From NCBI GenBank assembly GCA_964251665.1, contig CAXUKO010000002.1, positions 310,001 through 374,000 of the forward strand: a DNA stretch of 64,000 bases. The letters run 5' to 3'. A program made the position numbers and the translations under genes. Source of the stretch: JBBQLG01 sp964251665. GTDB taxonomy: Bacteria; Bacteroidota; Bacteroidia; Cytophagales; Spirosomataceae. Positions 33,629 to 41,854 of the stretch are shown piece after piece. Every line of letters begins with the position of its first letter. Positions within the stretch are counted from its first letter, which is position 1. The notes under the pieces were generated by a model. That model saw only the letters and a program-made list of their open reading frames with translations. It ran no database searches and was not told the DNA's origin.

Positions 33629-34315
33629 TTACTTCACCGCCGGGGTCCATTCCTTATTACCGCAGTTGGTGCAGGTATCTCCGGTCTGGCCTGTAGACTT
33701 AGGGTTGCCGCAGTTAGCACATACCAGGCGGTTAGGAACGGTTTTCTGGGTACTTCTGAATTTTGTATCCCATTCGGGCAGGACGGACAAACCTGGCTCT
33801 GGACTGGGATTTTCGACCAGCGAGAACTTGCCGTTGGATTCCATATACAGGCGTTTCACCGAGCCCAAATGATACAGCCCTTCCGACCGAAGCTGCGCCA
33901 TCAGCCGTTCGCGGGTGATACGGCACTGGAGCATGGTATCTAATTTTAGCACCGAATTCTCGACCAGTACGTCCAGTTCGTCCTGAATCAGGGCTTCGGC
34001 CTTTTCGTTTCTAGCGGTTATCCTTGAGATCATGCGTTCGCCCATCACAATCACGAAGGCACAGATAACACCCGGCAACAAGCCCCGGTCGGGGGCCATA
34101 ATGGGAATACCAATCGAAGCGGCCAGGGCAACCAGCGCTACCATCTCGGTGCGGCTCAACTGGCCCGCCATCCGTTTGCCCATCAGGCGCATAGACGTCA
34201 TCAGGATGGCATACACCACGATTGTCCTGATGATTACTTCTACATAAAACGTAGCCGGTACCTGACCGATAAAAATCCGATGCCAGTCGGTGGCCTGAAT
34301 ATCACTTGGTTTCAT
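33629..34315 (-). CDS. DUF421 membrane protein with C-terminal zinc ribbon (1)
   Basis: This 228-residue protein has three hydrophobic helices near residues 28-105, then a DUF421/YetF-type cytoplasmic domain (EALIQDELDVLVENSVLKLDTMLQCRITRERLMAQLR; VKRLYMESNGKFS). The last 35 residues carry two CxxC pairs (CANCG and CTNCG), a zinc-ribbon-like tail. DUF421 proteins have no firmly known role. Its start overlaps the end of the upstream paralogue by 14 bases, so the two are co-translated and may form a heteromer. Confidence 0.85.
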   Translation of the reverse strand: MKPSDIQATDWHRIFIGQVPATFYVEVIIRTIVVYAILMTSMRLMGKRMAGQLSRTEMVALVALAASIGIPIMAPDRGLLPGVICAFVIVMGERMISRITARNEKAEALIQDELDVLVENSVLKLDTMLQCRITRERLMAQLRSEGLYHLGSVKRLYMESNGKFSLVENPSPEPGLSVLPEWDTKFRSTQKTVPNRLVCANCGNPKSTGQTGDTCTNCGNKEWTPAVK

Positions 34316-35015
34316 TGAGTTCTGGTTGACAAACGGCCGGGGTCCACTCTACGTGCTGACAAACGGGGCAGGGTTGCTGTCTGTTTTTTACCGTAATGGT
34401 ATTGCCGCAGCTCATGCAGGCAACAATAGCGGGTCCGGCCTCGGGCTGCAGGCTGTGTACTTCCTGATCGGTATCCGGGAAAGTCGACAGGCCGGGTTGT
34501 TCTTCGTCTTCCGTATACAGACTGAAGATTCCGCAGGCTTCCATGTATAACCGCTTCACTTTTCGGACATTATAGATTTTCTCACCCCGAAGCACCGCAA
34601 ACACCTGCTGTCGGGAAATGCGGGACTCCTTCATCACGTCCAGTTGCAGCACGCCGTCCTCAATCAGCAGGCCTTCTTTTCCCTGGGAAACCTGTTCAAA
34701 CCGTTTGCTTTTAAAGTCGAGCCAGGTTAGCCCCTGCTGAAAGATCAACGCGCAAACCAGCACCAGCAGCCCCAGCACAATCCCCCGGTCCGGCAACTGC
34801 ATAATCGGCGCAATGATGGCTCCTAAGGACAGCATTACCGACATTTCAGTGATGCTAAGCTGGCCGTTCATGCGCTTGCCCAGCAGCCGGACAATAAACA
34901 GGAAGGCCAGCAGAATTACGACCGAACGCAGAAAAACTTCCAGCAGGAATTCGGGCGGGTTATTACCTATGATAATTCGTTTCCAGTCATCAAACCGGAT
35001 TTCTTCTGGTTGCAT
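34302..35015 (-). CDS. DUF421 membrane protein with C-terminal zinc ribbon (2)
   Basis: This 237-residue paralogue of the gene downstream has the same order: N-terminal WKRIIIGNNPPEFLLEVFLRS, three hydrophobic helices, VRLLGKRMNGQLSITEMSVMLSLGA, a DUF421 domain (VKRLYMEACGIFSLY) and a C-terminal ribbon with CMSCG and CPVCQ followed by EWTP. The shared tail WTPAV in both paralogues points to a tandem duplication. The C-terminal extension is not part of classical YetF. Confidence 0.85.
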   Translation of the reverse strand: MQPEEIRFDDWKRIIIGNNPPEFLLEVFLRSVVILLAFLFIVRLLGKRMNGQLSITEMSVMLSLGAIIAPIMQLPDRGIVLGLLVLVCALIFQQGLTWLDFKSKRFEQVSQGKEGLLIEDGVLQLDVMKESRISRQQVFAVLRGEKIYNVRKVKRLYMEACGIFSLYTEDEEQPGLSTFPDTDQEVHSLQPEAGPAIVACMSCGNTITVKNRQQPCPVCQHVEWTPAVCQPELNETK

Positions 35016-35036
35016 AGCTGTACTATGATTTACTGA

Positions 35037-36251
35037 TTACTGATCGGTGCAAATTCCCTGTAGCTGGGCTGTCATGAGCCGCTGCATCTGCTGCCACGTA
35101 TTATCCCAGGACTGTTCCTTTAGCATATGGTCGATGGCTTTCCAGTCGCTGTCCTGACCGGCGTTAAGGGCAAACTCGATGGCTTTCTCAAACGCCGGGG
35201 CCGAATCACCGATCAATACCGGACCCCAGCCGCCGTAGCTCCGCACCACATCGCGGATAGGCGTCGAGACGACCGGCAGACCAGCCGCCAGGTACTCCGG
35301 CGTTTTGGTCGGGCTGATGTAGCGCGTGGCGTCGTTAATGGCGAAGGGCAGCAAAGCGGCCTGCCAGTTGCCGAAGTAAGCGGGCAGGTCGCGGTAGCTT
35401 TTCATGCCGAGGTAATGCAGGTTCGGACCCTGTGGCAGCGTGGCGGGGTCGATTTTCACTACCGGCCCCAGCATAACGAACTGCCAGTCGGGTCGGCGCT
35501 GAGCCAGTTCGCCGAGCAGATGCAAGTCCAGCCGCTCATCAATGACTCCGCAAAAGCCGATGCGCGGTCCGGCAATAGAGCGCTGGTCGTCGGGGTCGGG
35601 TATATCGCTCCGGCCGGGCATAAAGTGCATGGCGTCGATGCAGCTTGGGAAGGCAAATACCTGCGGATGCCGGTGCTGTTTGGCTTCGTACAGACTGTAG
35701 CCGCCGGTATAAAGCAGGTCGGCCCGCCGGATGAGCTTTTCTTCCTGATCCAGCAGCAGATGAGACGCGCCCGAAAAAGCCGACAGCTCATCCATGCAGT
35801 CGTAGATGGTCAGGCGCGGTTTCAGATGATCGGTAAACGGAAGGGCCATCGGCGTGTAGTACCAGGCAATGTAGTCCGTAAGCTTTTCGCGTTCCAGCAA
35901 CTGATCAATCAGTTGCCGCTGCAACAGCAGGGCCGTGTGTTCGTCGATGCCATGCGGCAGGTGCGGTACGACCACCTGAATCCGGTCATCCACCCGCCGG
36001 GTTTCCAGCCGGAGGGTATCACGCCAGATAGGCTCTTCTACGTACCAGACCCGCCACTGCTTACTGGCGCGGCTCAACAGGTGCTGCGGCCGCTGGTAAA
36101 CAAAGTCCCAGCGCAGGTGTGAAAAACAGACCAGGTCCTGCACCGCGTCGGGACCGGTGATAAAGGGGGTAGCGTTATTTGTTGCGAAAGCCTTCGCCGG
36201 TTGCGGCTGGCGGCTGGTACTTTGGGCTGGTTGGTTAGCGATATAATTCAT
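35037..36251 (-). CDS. Glycosyltransferase, group 1-like
   Basis: This 404-residue protein has a GT-B-type layout. The N-terminal domain begins DLVCFSHLRWDFVYQRPQHLLSRASK, a hallmark of a glycosyltransferase group seen near GH1-like and SDR genes. RIGFCGVIDERLDLHLLGELA and LHYLGMKSYRDLPAYFGNW mark the nucleotide-sugar domain, and SPTKTPEYLAAGLPVVSTPI is the typical donor-binding helix. It probably builds an envelope glycan or glycolipid; the sugar is not known. It is divergent from the GH1-like gene. Confidence 0.82.
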   Translation of the reverse strand: MNYIANQPAQSTSRQPQPAKAFATNNATPFITGPDAVQDLVCFSHLRWDFVYQRPQHLLSRASKQWRVWYVEEPIWRDTLRLETRRVDDRIQVVVPHLPHGIDEHTALLLQRQLIDQLLEREKLTDYIAWYYTPMALPFTDHLKPRLTIYDCMDELSAFSGASHLLLDQEEKLIRRADLLYTGGYSLYEAKQHRHPQVFAFPSCIDAMHFMPGRSDIPDPDDQRSIAGPRIGFCGVIDERLDLHLLGELAQRRPDWQFVMLGPVVKIDPATLPQGPNLHYLGMKSYRDLPAYFGNWQAALLPFAINDATRYISPTKTPEYLAAGLPVVSTPIRDVVRSYGGWGPVLIGDSAPAFEKAIEFALNAGQDSDWKAIDHMLKEQSWDNTWQQMQRLMTAQLQGICTDQ

Positions 36252-36594
36252 TGGCTGTCAGTTAATCGTGAATCGCGCCACTCCCTGTAGCTGCGTTTCT
36301 GCTACCGGATTGGTTCGTACTGAACCGCCAACGGGCAGAGCCTGCCCGCTAATTAAGTCAATTGGTGAGCAAACGGTCCCGTTGCTCCGGGGATATTCCG
36401 CGCGGCTTTACTGGCTGTTATACGGAGGTGCGGCTCATCCGGTGCTGTGCCGACCCGGCCGAAACCGGAGGCCCGGACCGCTGCCTCATTCCTGTGAAAA
36501 AGTAATTGACGTACGTAAATGGAGTAGTGTTGAACAGGCCTAACTACTGAGCAACTGTAGGCAGTGCCCAACTACAGCTATACAACAAATCCCG
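36252..36594. other. Divergent intergenic region (343 bases)
   Basis: It separates the start codons of the glycosyltransferase and GH1-like genes and should hold both promoters. I see no TAnnTTTG match. It contains a short hairpin, CGGGCA/TGCCCG, at 36332-36348, and a GACGTACGTAA palindromic patch near 36510. No gene is apparent. Confidence 0.5.
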
Positions 36595-37935
36595 ATGAGC
36601 AATAGACAACGAAACCGGTGGGAGCTATACGACGCTCCGCACAAAACAGACATGGCCCTGTGGGGAGGGCTTGAGTGTACCGTCAACCGGGTCGGCGACG
36701 TGTATCAGGATCAGGTGAAACGCAGCGGGCACCACGACCGTATTGAAGACCTGAACCTGATTGCGGAGTTAGGTATCCGCACCCTGCGCTACCCGGTACT
36801 CTGGGACCGCGTAGCACCCAATCATCCCGACGAACTGGACTGGAACTGGACCGACGAGCGGCTCAGCCGACTGCGCGACCTGAACATCCGCCCCATTGCG
36901 GGGCTGGTTCATCACGGCTGCGGACCGCGTTACGCTACCTACGATACGCCCGCTTTCGAGCACGAACTGGCCCGTTATGCCGGCCGGGTAGCCGCGCGGT
37001 ATCCCTGGCTGGATGCCTACACGCCCGTTAACGAGCCGCTGACCACCGCCCGGTTTGGCGGATTATATGGCCACTGGTATCCGCACGGCACAACGCGTAA
37101 GGCATTTGTGGATATTCTCCTGCGCGAGTGCCGGGCTACGGTCCGGGCCATGGCCGAAATCCGGAAAGTACGGCCTGATGCTCAGTTGATTCAGACCGAC
37201 GATCTGGGCAAAACGCACAGTACTCCGCTGCTTGGCTATCAGGCCGAGCTGGAAAACGAACGCCGGTGGCTGACCTGGGACCTGCTCTGCGGGCGCGTGG
37301 TGCCCCATCATCCGCTCTGGACGTTTCTGCGCCGATCCGGTGCCAGCGAAGAAGACCTGTGGTTTATGGTCGAGAATGCCTGTCCGCCGTCCGTTATTGG
37401 GGTAAATCACTACATAACCAGCGAGCGGTACATCGACGAAAATTTTCGGGCCTATCCGGTTCGTACGCGCGGGGGCAACAAGCGCCACCATTACGCCGAT
37501 ACGGAGATGGTACGGGCAAAACCCGAACTGCGTACCGGGCTGGGGGGCCTGCTGCTCGAAGCCTGGCAACGCTATGGCCTGCCGATGGTTGTTACCGAGG
37601 CTCACTTGGGCGACACTGAAGACGAGCAAAAGCGGTGGCTGGGCGAAGTCTGGCAGCAGGCTCAGCAGGCCAGGGCTGCTGGTGTTGACGTGCAGGCGGT
37701 AACGGTCTGGGCGTTGCTGGGACTGTACGACTGGCACTGTCTGCTTACCCGGCGCGAAGACCTCCACGAGCCGGGGGTGTTCAACGTCAGCAGCGGCACA
37801 CCCGTACCAACGGCCCTGGCCCCGATGATTCAGCAACTGATCGCTGGCGCACCCATCGAATCGCTCATTCCGCCCGGCTTAGGCTGGTGGCAGACGGAGG
37901 CCAATCTGGCAATAGCGAAGCAGTTGGTTCAATAA
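36595..37935 (+). CDS. GH1-like (beta-glycosidase fold) protein
   Basis: This 446-residue TIM-barrel protein has ALWGGLECTVNRVGD near the N-terminus, LRYPVLWDRVAP, the NEP acid/base motif in AYTPVNEPLTTARFGGLYGHW, and a VTEAHLGD motif where GH1 enzymes have the nucleophile (usually TENG). It lacks a signal peptide. Related proteins in other bacteria are often fused to, or next to, an RmlD-type sugar-nucleotide reductase; here it stands alone. It may act on a sugar or glycan made by the divergent glycosyltransferase. Hydrolase activity is uncertain. Confidence 0.75.
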   Translation: MSNRQRNRWELYDAPHKTDMALWGGLECTVNRVGDVYQDQVKRSGHHDRIEDLNLIAELGIRTLRYPVLWDRVAPNHPDELDWNWTDERLSRLRDLNIRPIAGLVHHGCGPRYATYDTPAFEHELARYAGRVAARYPWLDAYTPVNEPLTTARFGGLYGHWYPHGTTRKAFVDILLRECRATVRAMAEIRKVRPDAQLIQTDDLGKTHSTPLLGYQAELENERRWLTWDLLCGRVVPHHPLWTFLRRSGASEEDLWFMVENACPPSVIGVNHYITSERYIDENFRAYPVRTRGGNKRHHYADTEMVRAKPELRTGLGGLLLEAWQRYGLPMVVTEAHLGDTEDEQKRWLGEVWQQAQQARAAGVDVQAVTVWALLGLYDWHCLLTRREDLHEPGVFNVSSGTPVPTALAPMIQQLIAGAPIESLIPPGLGWWQTEANLAIAKQLVQ

Positions 37936-37981
37936 CGTATAGGGTTAATGGGTAGCCCGCAGCAGTAGAGTATAGGTCAGC

Positions 37982-38042
37982 CAGCAGGCTACCGGCAACG
38001 CAGCCGCGTGAGCGGTGTCCATCGGTAGCCTGCTGATTGCCC
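37982..38042 (+). terminator. Hairpin downstream of the GH1-like gene
   Basis: A 13-bp perfect stem (CAGCAGGCTACCG and complement) has a 28-nt loop and is followed by ATTGCCCTTTTG. It separates the GH1-like and response-regulator genes. The T run is short. Confidence 0.5.
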
Positions 38043-38080
38043 TTTTGTAAGCAAACGTTTTACAGGTCCCCCGTAGATTC

Positions 38081-38494
38081 ATGCCGACGCGCGAACGCTT
38101 CACTGCCGAAACAGTCGTTTTCATTGCTGACGATCAGCCCGAGGATTATTACGTCTACCGGCAGGCCTTTGGCGAAGCCTGCCCAACGGCTGTGTTGTAT
38201 TTTTTCATGCACAAGGCCGATTTGCTGGATGCCCTGCGCGGGCCCGTGTATCCCCGGCCTGCTCTGCTGATTATGGACTGGAACATGGCCGGTCGGAAAG
38301 GCTATGCTGCGCTGGCGGTGCTGGCCCGGACGCCTGCCTGGCAAACCATTCCGGTCGTGATCATGACCGCTCGTGACTGCCCTGTTGATGAGGTTAAATG
38401 CCAGCAGCTGGGTTATGAACTGGTACTTCCCAAAGAAACGCGCTACGAGAACCTGGTCGAACAACTCGCGGGGTTGATGCAGGCACTGGTCTGA
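38081..38494 (+). CDS. Single-domain response regulator receiver
   Basis: This 137-residue CheY-like receiver has the acidic pair Asp17-Asp18 (IADDQPED), phospho-acceptor Asp66 (LLIMDWNMAG), Thr96 (VVIMTA) and Lys118 (LPKE). It has no output domain, so it probably passes phosphate or binds a partner. DWNMAG in place of DLNMP and the 137-residue length resemble Rcp1-type lone receivers. No kinase gene is adjacent. It lies between the GH1-like and SDR genes. Confidence 0.88.
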   Translation: MPTRERFTAETVVFIADDQPEDYYVYRQAFGEACPTAVLYFFMHKADLLDALRGPVYPRPALLIMDWNMAGRKGYAALAVLARTPAWQTIPVVIMTARDCPVDEVKCQQLGYELVLPKETRYENLVEQLAGLMQALV

Positions 38495-38636
38495 CACAAC
38501 CGCCCGCCGAAGCTTCCTGTCCGGCCGCTTTCTCATTTGTCCGGGCCGATGGCGCGACACCTTGGCGGCAAAGCGGTTTCAACCTACTCAATCGGTCAGA
38601 CCGGCTTTTTTAACCAACCTACTAAACAATAACGAG

Positions 38637-39656
38637 ATGACTACTCAACTCAAACCGCTGCGCGAACAGGTAATCGTACTCACGGGTGCTTCCAGTGGCA
38701 TTGGCTTAGTCACGGCCCGGATGGCGGCCAAAGAAGGGGCCCGGCTGGTGCTGGCCTCCCGCAACGAAGATGCCCTGCATAAGCTGGCCGACGAACTTAA
38801 TGGACAGGGCGGACAGGCCATTGCCGTACCCGTCGACATTGGCGAAGAAGCCAGTAGTACCCGCATAGTCGATGCGGCTGTCGCCGAGTTTGGCGGGTTC
38901 GATACGTGGGTCAACAACGCGGGGGTATCTATTTTCGGGCGCATCGAAGACGTACCCGTTCCCGATATGAAGCGGATGTTCGACACTAATTTCTGGGGGG
39001 CAGTCTATGGTACTCAGGCGGCTCTGGCCCACTTTAAACAGCAGGGTACGCCGGGAGCGATCATTTATACCGGCAGCTTTTTCGGGGACCGGGCCACGCC
39101 GGTACAGTCGACGTATTCGGCGTCCAAGCACGCGCTGCATGGGTTTGCCGATTCGCTTCGGATGGAACTGGAGGCCGCAAAAGAGCCTGTCTCGATCACG
39201 ATGATTCACCCCGGCCGTATCGACACGCCCTACAATGAACACGCCCTGAGCTATATGCCCATGCAGCCTGTTCATAAAGGCATGATTTATCCGCCGGAAG
39301 CCGTCGCTGAAGCGATTCTGTACGCGGCTGCGCATCCCAAACGGGACATATTCGTGGGATCACAGGCCAAAATCTTCGCCGTTCTGGGAACGGTCGTTCC
39401 CCGGCTGGTGGATAAAATCATGGAAGTGTGGATGTTCCCTTCGCAGCAGTCATCAACCCGCCCATCGCCCCGACCGGAGGAAAGTGCCTTATATCATGCC
39501 GGGTATGGGTTGCACGAACGGGGTACGCATGAGGGCTGGATTCGTTCGCAAAGCTATTATGTCAAGGCCACCAAACACCCGGTCGTGACGGCGGTCGCGC
39601 TGGCGGGGCTTGGTCTGGCCCTTGGCGCACTGGTGCGGAACCGGCAACAGGCCTGA
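38637..39656 (+). CDS. Short-chain dehydrogenase/reductase with C-terminal hydrophobic tail
   Basis: This 339-residue SDR has a Rossmann TGASSGIG near residues 16-23, NNAGVSIFG, the catalytic Ser in IIYTGSFFGDR, and the Tyr-x-x-x-Lys pair in STYSASKHALHGFADSLRMEL. A hydrophobic segment and an Arg-rich end (ALVRNRQQA) follow, which could anchor it to the inner membrane. The ATG at 38637 was chosen because it begins the conserved region. The substrate is unknown. Long SDRs of this type sit in envelope or stress gene groups. Confidence 0.87.
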   Translation: MTTQLKPLREQVIVLTGASSGIGLVTARMAAKEGARLVLASRNEDALHKLADELNGQGGQAIAVPVDIGEEASSTRIVDAAVAEFGGFDTWVNNAGVSIFGRIEDVPVPDMKRMFDTNFWGAVYGTQAALAHFKQQGTPGAIIYTGSFFGDRATPVQSTYSASKHALHGFADSLRMELEAAKEPVSITMIHPGRIDTPYNEHALSYMPMQPVHKGMIYPPEAVAEAILYAAAHPKRDIFVGSQAKIFAVLGTVVPRLVDKIMEVWMFPSQQSSTRPSPRPEESALYHAGYGLHERGTHEGWIRSQSYYVKATKHPVVTAVALAGLGLALGALVRNRQQA

Positions 39657-39778
39657 ACGAAGAATATCGATTGGCAACCTCGCGTTACCGGGCCAAATCC
39701 TAAGTTTTGTAGGGTCAGCTGGCTGATTGACCCGGCTGCGGGTTACAGCATCAGGTACACACGAAACGAATTTAGACC

Positions 39779-40069
39779 ATGAACAGGCAAGTAAGAATGT
39801 ACGGCCCGGCTGATGACAGCGGCACAGGGGGCGGAGGCATGGACGGTGGCGGCACCGACGGCGGTACGGGGGTGACAGATACCGGCGGAGTGGGTGATGC
39901 CACCGACGACGGCAACGATGTGGGCCTGGACACCGATTTAGGCGCGAGTGACGATTTAGGGACTACCGGAGGCTTTGGCACGGGCGGGGCCGATGTCCAT
40001 CCACGCATGGATGAGGTTGATGGCACGCCCGGCACCGGTATGCTGGACGAAGATGGAGCCAGTAGTTAA
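39779..40069 (+). CDS. Gly/Asp-rich small protein, unknown
   Basis: The predicted 96-residue product contains 28 Gly and 18 Asp with many Thr and almost no hydrophobic or basic residues after residue 8. It looks disordered and acidic, with patterns such as GGGTDGGTGV and TDLGASDDLG. There is no signal peptide, Cys or known repeat motif. Coding is supported by a start codon at a reasonable distance from upstream sequence, a full-length frame and an immediately following family A repeat. The opposite strand is also open, so coding strand is inferred. Function is not known. Confidence 0.45.
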   Translation: MNRQVRMYGPADDSGTGGGGMDGGGTDGGTGVTDTGGVGDATDDGNDVGLDTDLGASDDLGTTGGFGTGGADVHPRMDEVDGTPGTGMLDEDGASS

Positions 40070-40070
40070 T

Positions 40071-40156
40071 TACTGTAGCCCGGACGCCTACGTCTGGTTG
40101 TCGCCGGTAGCTTAGTGATTAATCGACAACCAGACGTAGGCGTCCGGGCTACAGTA
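40071..40156. repeat. Family A palindromic repeat, copy 2
   Basis: A 33-bp perfect stem encloses a 20-nt loop (CCGGTAGCTTAGTGATTAAT). Core arm CCCGGACGCCTACGTCTGG. Compared with the 6510 copy, two arm positions differ in both arms, so pairing is kept. Confidence 0.88.
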
Positions 40157-40184
40157 CCACCGAAATAATAGTCAACCCAAACAT

Positions 40185-40856
40185 ATGCCAGCAGGGGAGA
40201 ACGAGGTACGCATTTCGCTGGAATCAGTTGAGCAGGGAGGTGTTCAGGAAGGGGTAGAAGAACTGGTTTTGCACACCAGCATAGGCGCCATAACGACGCG
40301 CTACCATCAGGCCGAAGGGGCCGGTGCTGCCGTCGTTTGGGTGGGTGGTTCCGGGGGCGGGTTAGACGGTCCTGCCGGTGGCTTGTACCCGCGACTGGCT
40401 CACCAGCTCACCGGGCAAGAGCAGCCCATCGCGTCGCTGCGCCTGCACTACCGGTTTCCCAACGATCTGGAAAACTGCGTTATCGATACCCTGGTGGGCG
40501 TTTATTACCTGCAATACGAACGGGGGCATCAGCGGATAGCGCTCGTCGGTCATTCGTTCGGTGGGGCGGTGGTGATTAGTGCCGGTTCGCTGTCGGACGA
40601 TGTAGTAGCAGTGGCCGCACTCAGCAGCCAAACCTACGGAACAGGTACGGCCCCCGGCCTGAGCCCGCGTCCGCTGCTGCTGATGCATGGTACAGCTGAC
40701 GAAATTCTGCCCGACCGCTGCTCCCGGCAGATCTACGAACGGGCAAAAGAGCCCAAAGAGCTTCGACTCTATACCGATTGCCGTCACGGGCTGGACCAGT
40801 GCCGTGAGCAGATAGACCGCGATCTGCTGGACTGGTTAATCGATAAGTTGCGCTAA
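40185..40856 (+). CDS. Alpha/beta hydrolase
   Basis: This 223-residue enzyme of the alpha/beta hydrolase fold has the nucleophile elbow GHSFGG (Ser in LVGHSFGGAVV), an acid residue in LLMHGTADEILP, and a C-terminal His in YTDCRHGLDQC. An upstream VVWVGGSGGGLDGP is the oxyanion-type loop. It looks like a small cytoplasmic esterase or dienelactone-hydrolase-like protein. The substrate is not predictable. A small terminator follows at 40894-40918. Confidence 0.82.
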   Translation: MPAGENEVRISLESVEQGGVQEGVEELVLHTSIGAITTRYHQAEGAGAAVVWVGGSGGGLDGPAGGLYPRLAHQLTGQEQPIASLRLHYRFPNDLENCVIDTLVGVYYLQYERGHQRIALVGHSFGGAVVISAGSLSDDVVAVAALSSQTYGTGTAPGLSPRPLLLMHGTADEILPDRCSRQIYERAKEPKELRLYTDCRHGLDQCREQIDRDLLDWLIDKLR

Positions 40857-40893
40857 TTATAATTTATAGGAGTTACCTGTCCATAAAGCGTAC

Positions 40894-40918
40894 CGGGTGT
40901 TGCAGACCCGTTTATTTT
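40894..40918 (+). terminator. Intrinsic terminator after the alpha/beta hydrolase
   Basis: CGGGT/ACCCG hairpin with a 7-nt loop followed by TTTATTTT. It ends transcription before the isoaspartyl peptidase gene. Confidence 0.5.
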
Positions 40919-40930
40919 ACTAACCAACGT

Positions 40931-41851
40931 ATGTACACGATTGCTATACACGGCGGATCGGGAACGATTAACCGGTCTGAGATTACTCCAGAGCAGGAAA
41001 AAGACTACCGGCAGGGGCTGGAAGATGCGCTGGAAGCGGGTTACAACATACTGACCAGGGGCGGTTCGGCCCTGGATGCAGTCGAACAGGCTGTTCGTAG
41101 TCTGGAAGAAAACCCCCTGTTCAACGCCGGAAAAGGGTCGGTGTTTGCGGCCAATGGCAAACACGAAATGGACGCGTCCGTCATGTGTGGTCAGGAACTG
41201 AAAGCCGGGGCCGTAGCGGGAGTAACGAACGTTCGTAATCCGATTTCGCTGGCGCGGGCCGTCATGGAACAGTCGGAGAATGTGTTTCTGCTGGGAGCCG
41301 GTGCAGAGGACTTCGCCCGGGAGCATAACCTGACGATTGAGCCGGATGATTACTTCTTTACCGAACAGCGTTTTGAGCAGCTCAAACAGGCGCAGAAAGA
41401 AAACAAAACGCAGTTAGACCATAGCAAAAAGAACACCGGAAAAGGCACCGTGGGCGCGGTAGCCCTCGATAGCGAAGGCAACCTGGCAGCGGCCACCTCG
41501 ACGGGGGGGCTGACCAATAAAAAGTACGGCCGCGTGGGCGATACACCCGTCATCGGTGCCGGAACGTACGCCAATAATGAAACCTGCGCTGTATCCTGCA
41601 CGGGGTATGGCGAGTTCTTTATCCGGTCGGTGGTGGCGTATGATATTTCGTGCCTGATGGCCTACAAAGGCCTGTCGCTGCGTGACGCCTGCGATTTCGT
41701 TGTGCAGGGGAAATTAAAAGACCGTGGAGGAGAAGGGGGGCTGATTGCCGTTGACCGGGATGGTAATGTCGAATTGCCGTTTAATTCGGAAGGCATGTAC
41801 CGGGCCTGGCGCAACGAAGCCGGTGAGGGCGAAATAGCCATTTTTGCCTGA
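40931..41851 (+). CDS. iaaA: Isoaspartyl peptidase / L-asparaginase, Ntn-hydrolase
   Basis: This 306-residue plant-type asparaginase precursor cleaves beta-aspartyl dipeptides. The catalytic Thr after autocleavage is Thr173 in NTGKGTVGAVALD. AIHGGSGTI at the N-terminus and FNAGKGSVFAANGKHEMDASVM are family blocks. The tail TGYGEFFIR is also typical. Next to cyanophycinases and CphA, its likely job is to cut the beta-Asp-Arg dipeptides released from cyanophycin. It converges on the first cyanophycinase with a 3-base gap. Confidence 0.9.
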   Translation: MYTIAIHGGSGTINRSEITPEQEKDYRQGLEDALEAGYNILTRGGSALDAVEQAVRSLEENPLFNAGKGSVFAANGKHEMDASVMCGQELKAGAVAGVTNVRNPISLARAVMEQSENVFLLGAGAEDFAREHNLTIEPDDYFFTEQRFEQLKQAQKENKTQLDHSKKNTGKGTVGAVALDSEGNLAAATSTGGLTNKKYGRVGDTPVIGAGTYANNETCAVSCTGYGEFFIRSVVAYDISCLMAYKGLSLRDACDFVVQGKLKDRGGEGGLIAVDRDGNVELPFNSEGMYRAWRNEAGEGEIAIFA

Positions 41852-41854
41852 CGT

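Noticed and set aside
39772..40035. A Pro/Ser-rich minus-strand frame opposite the Gly/Asp-rich protein
   Set aside because: It is the antisense of a low-complexity sequence and has no signal or promoter. The plus frame is preferred, but neither is certain.
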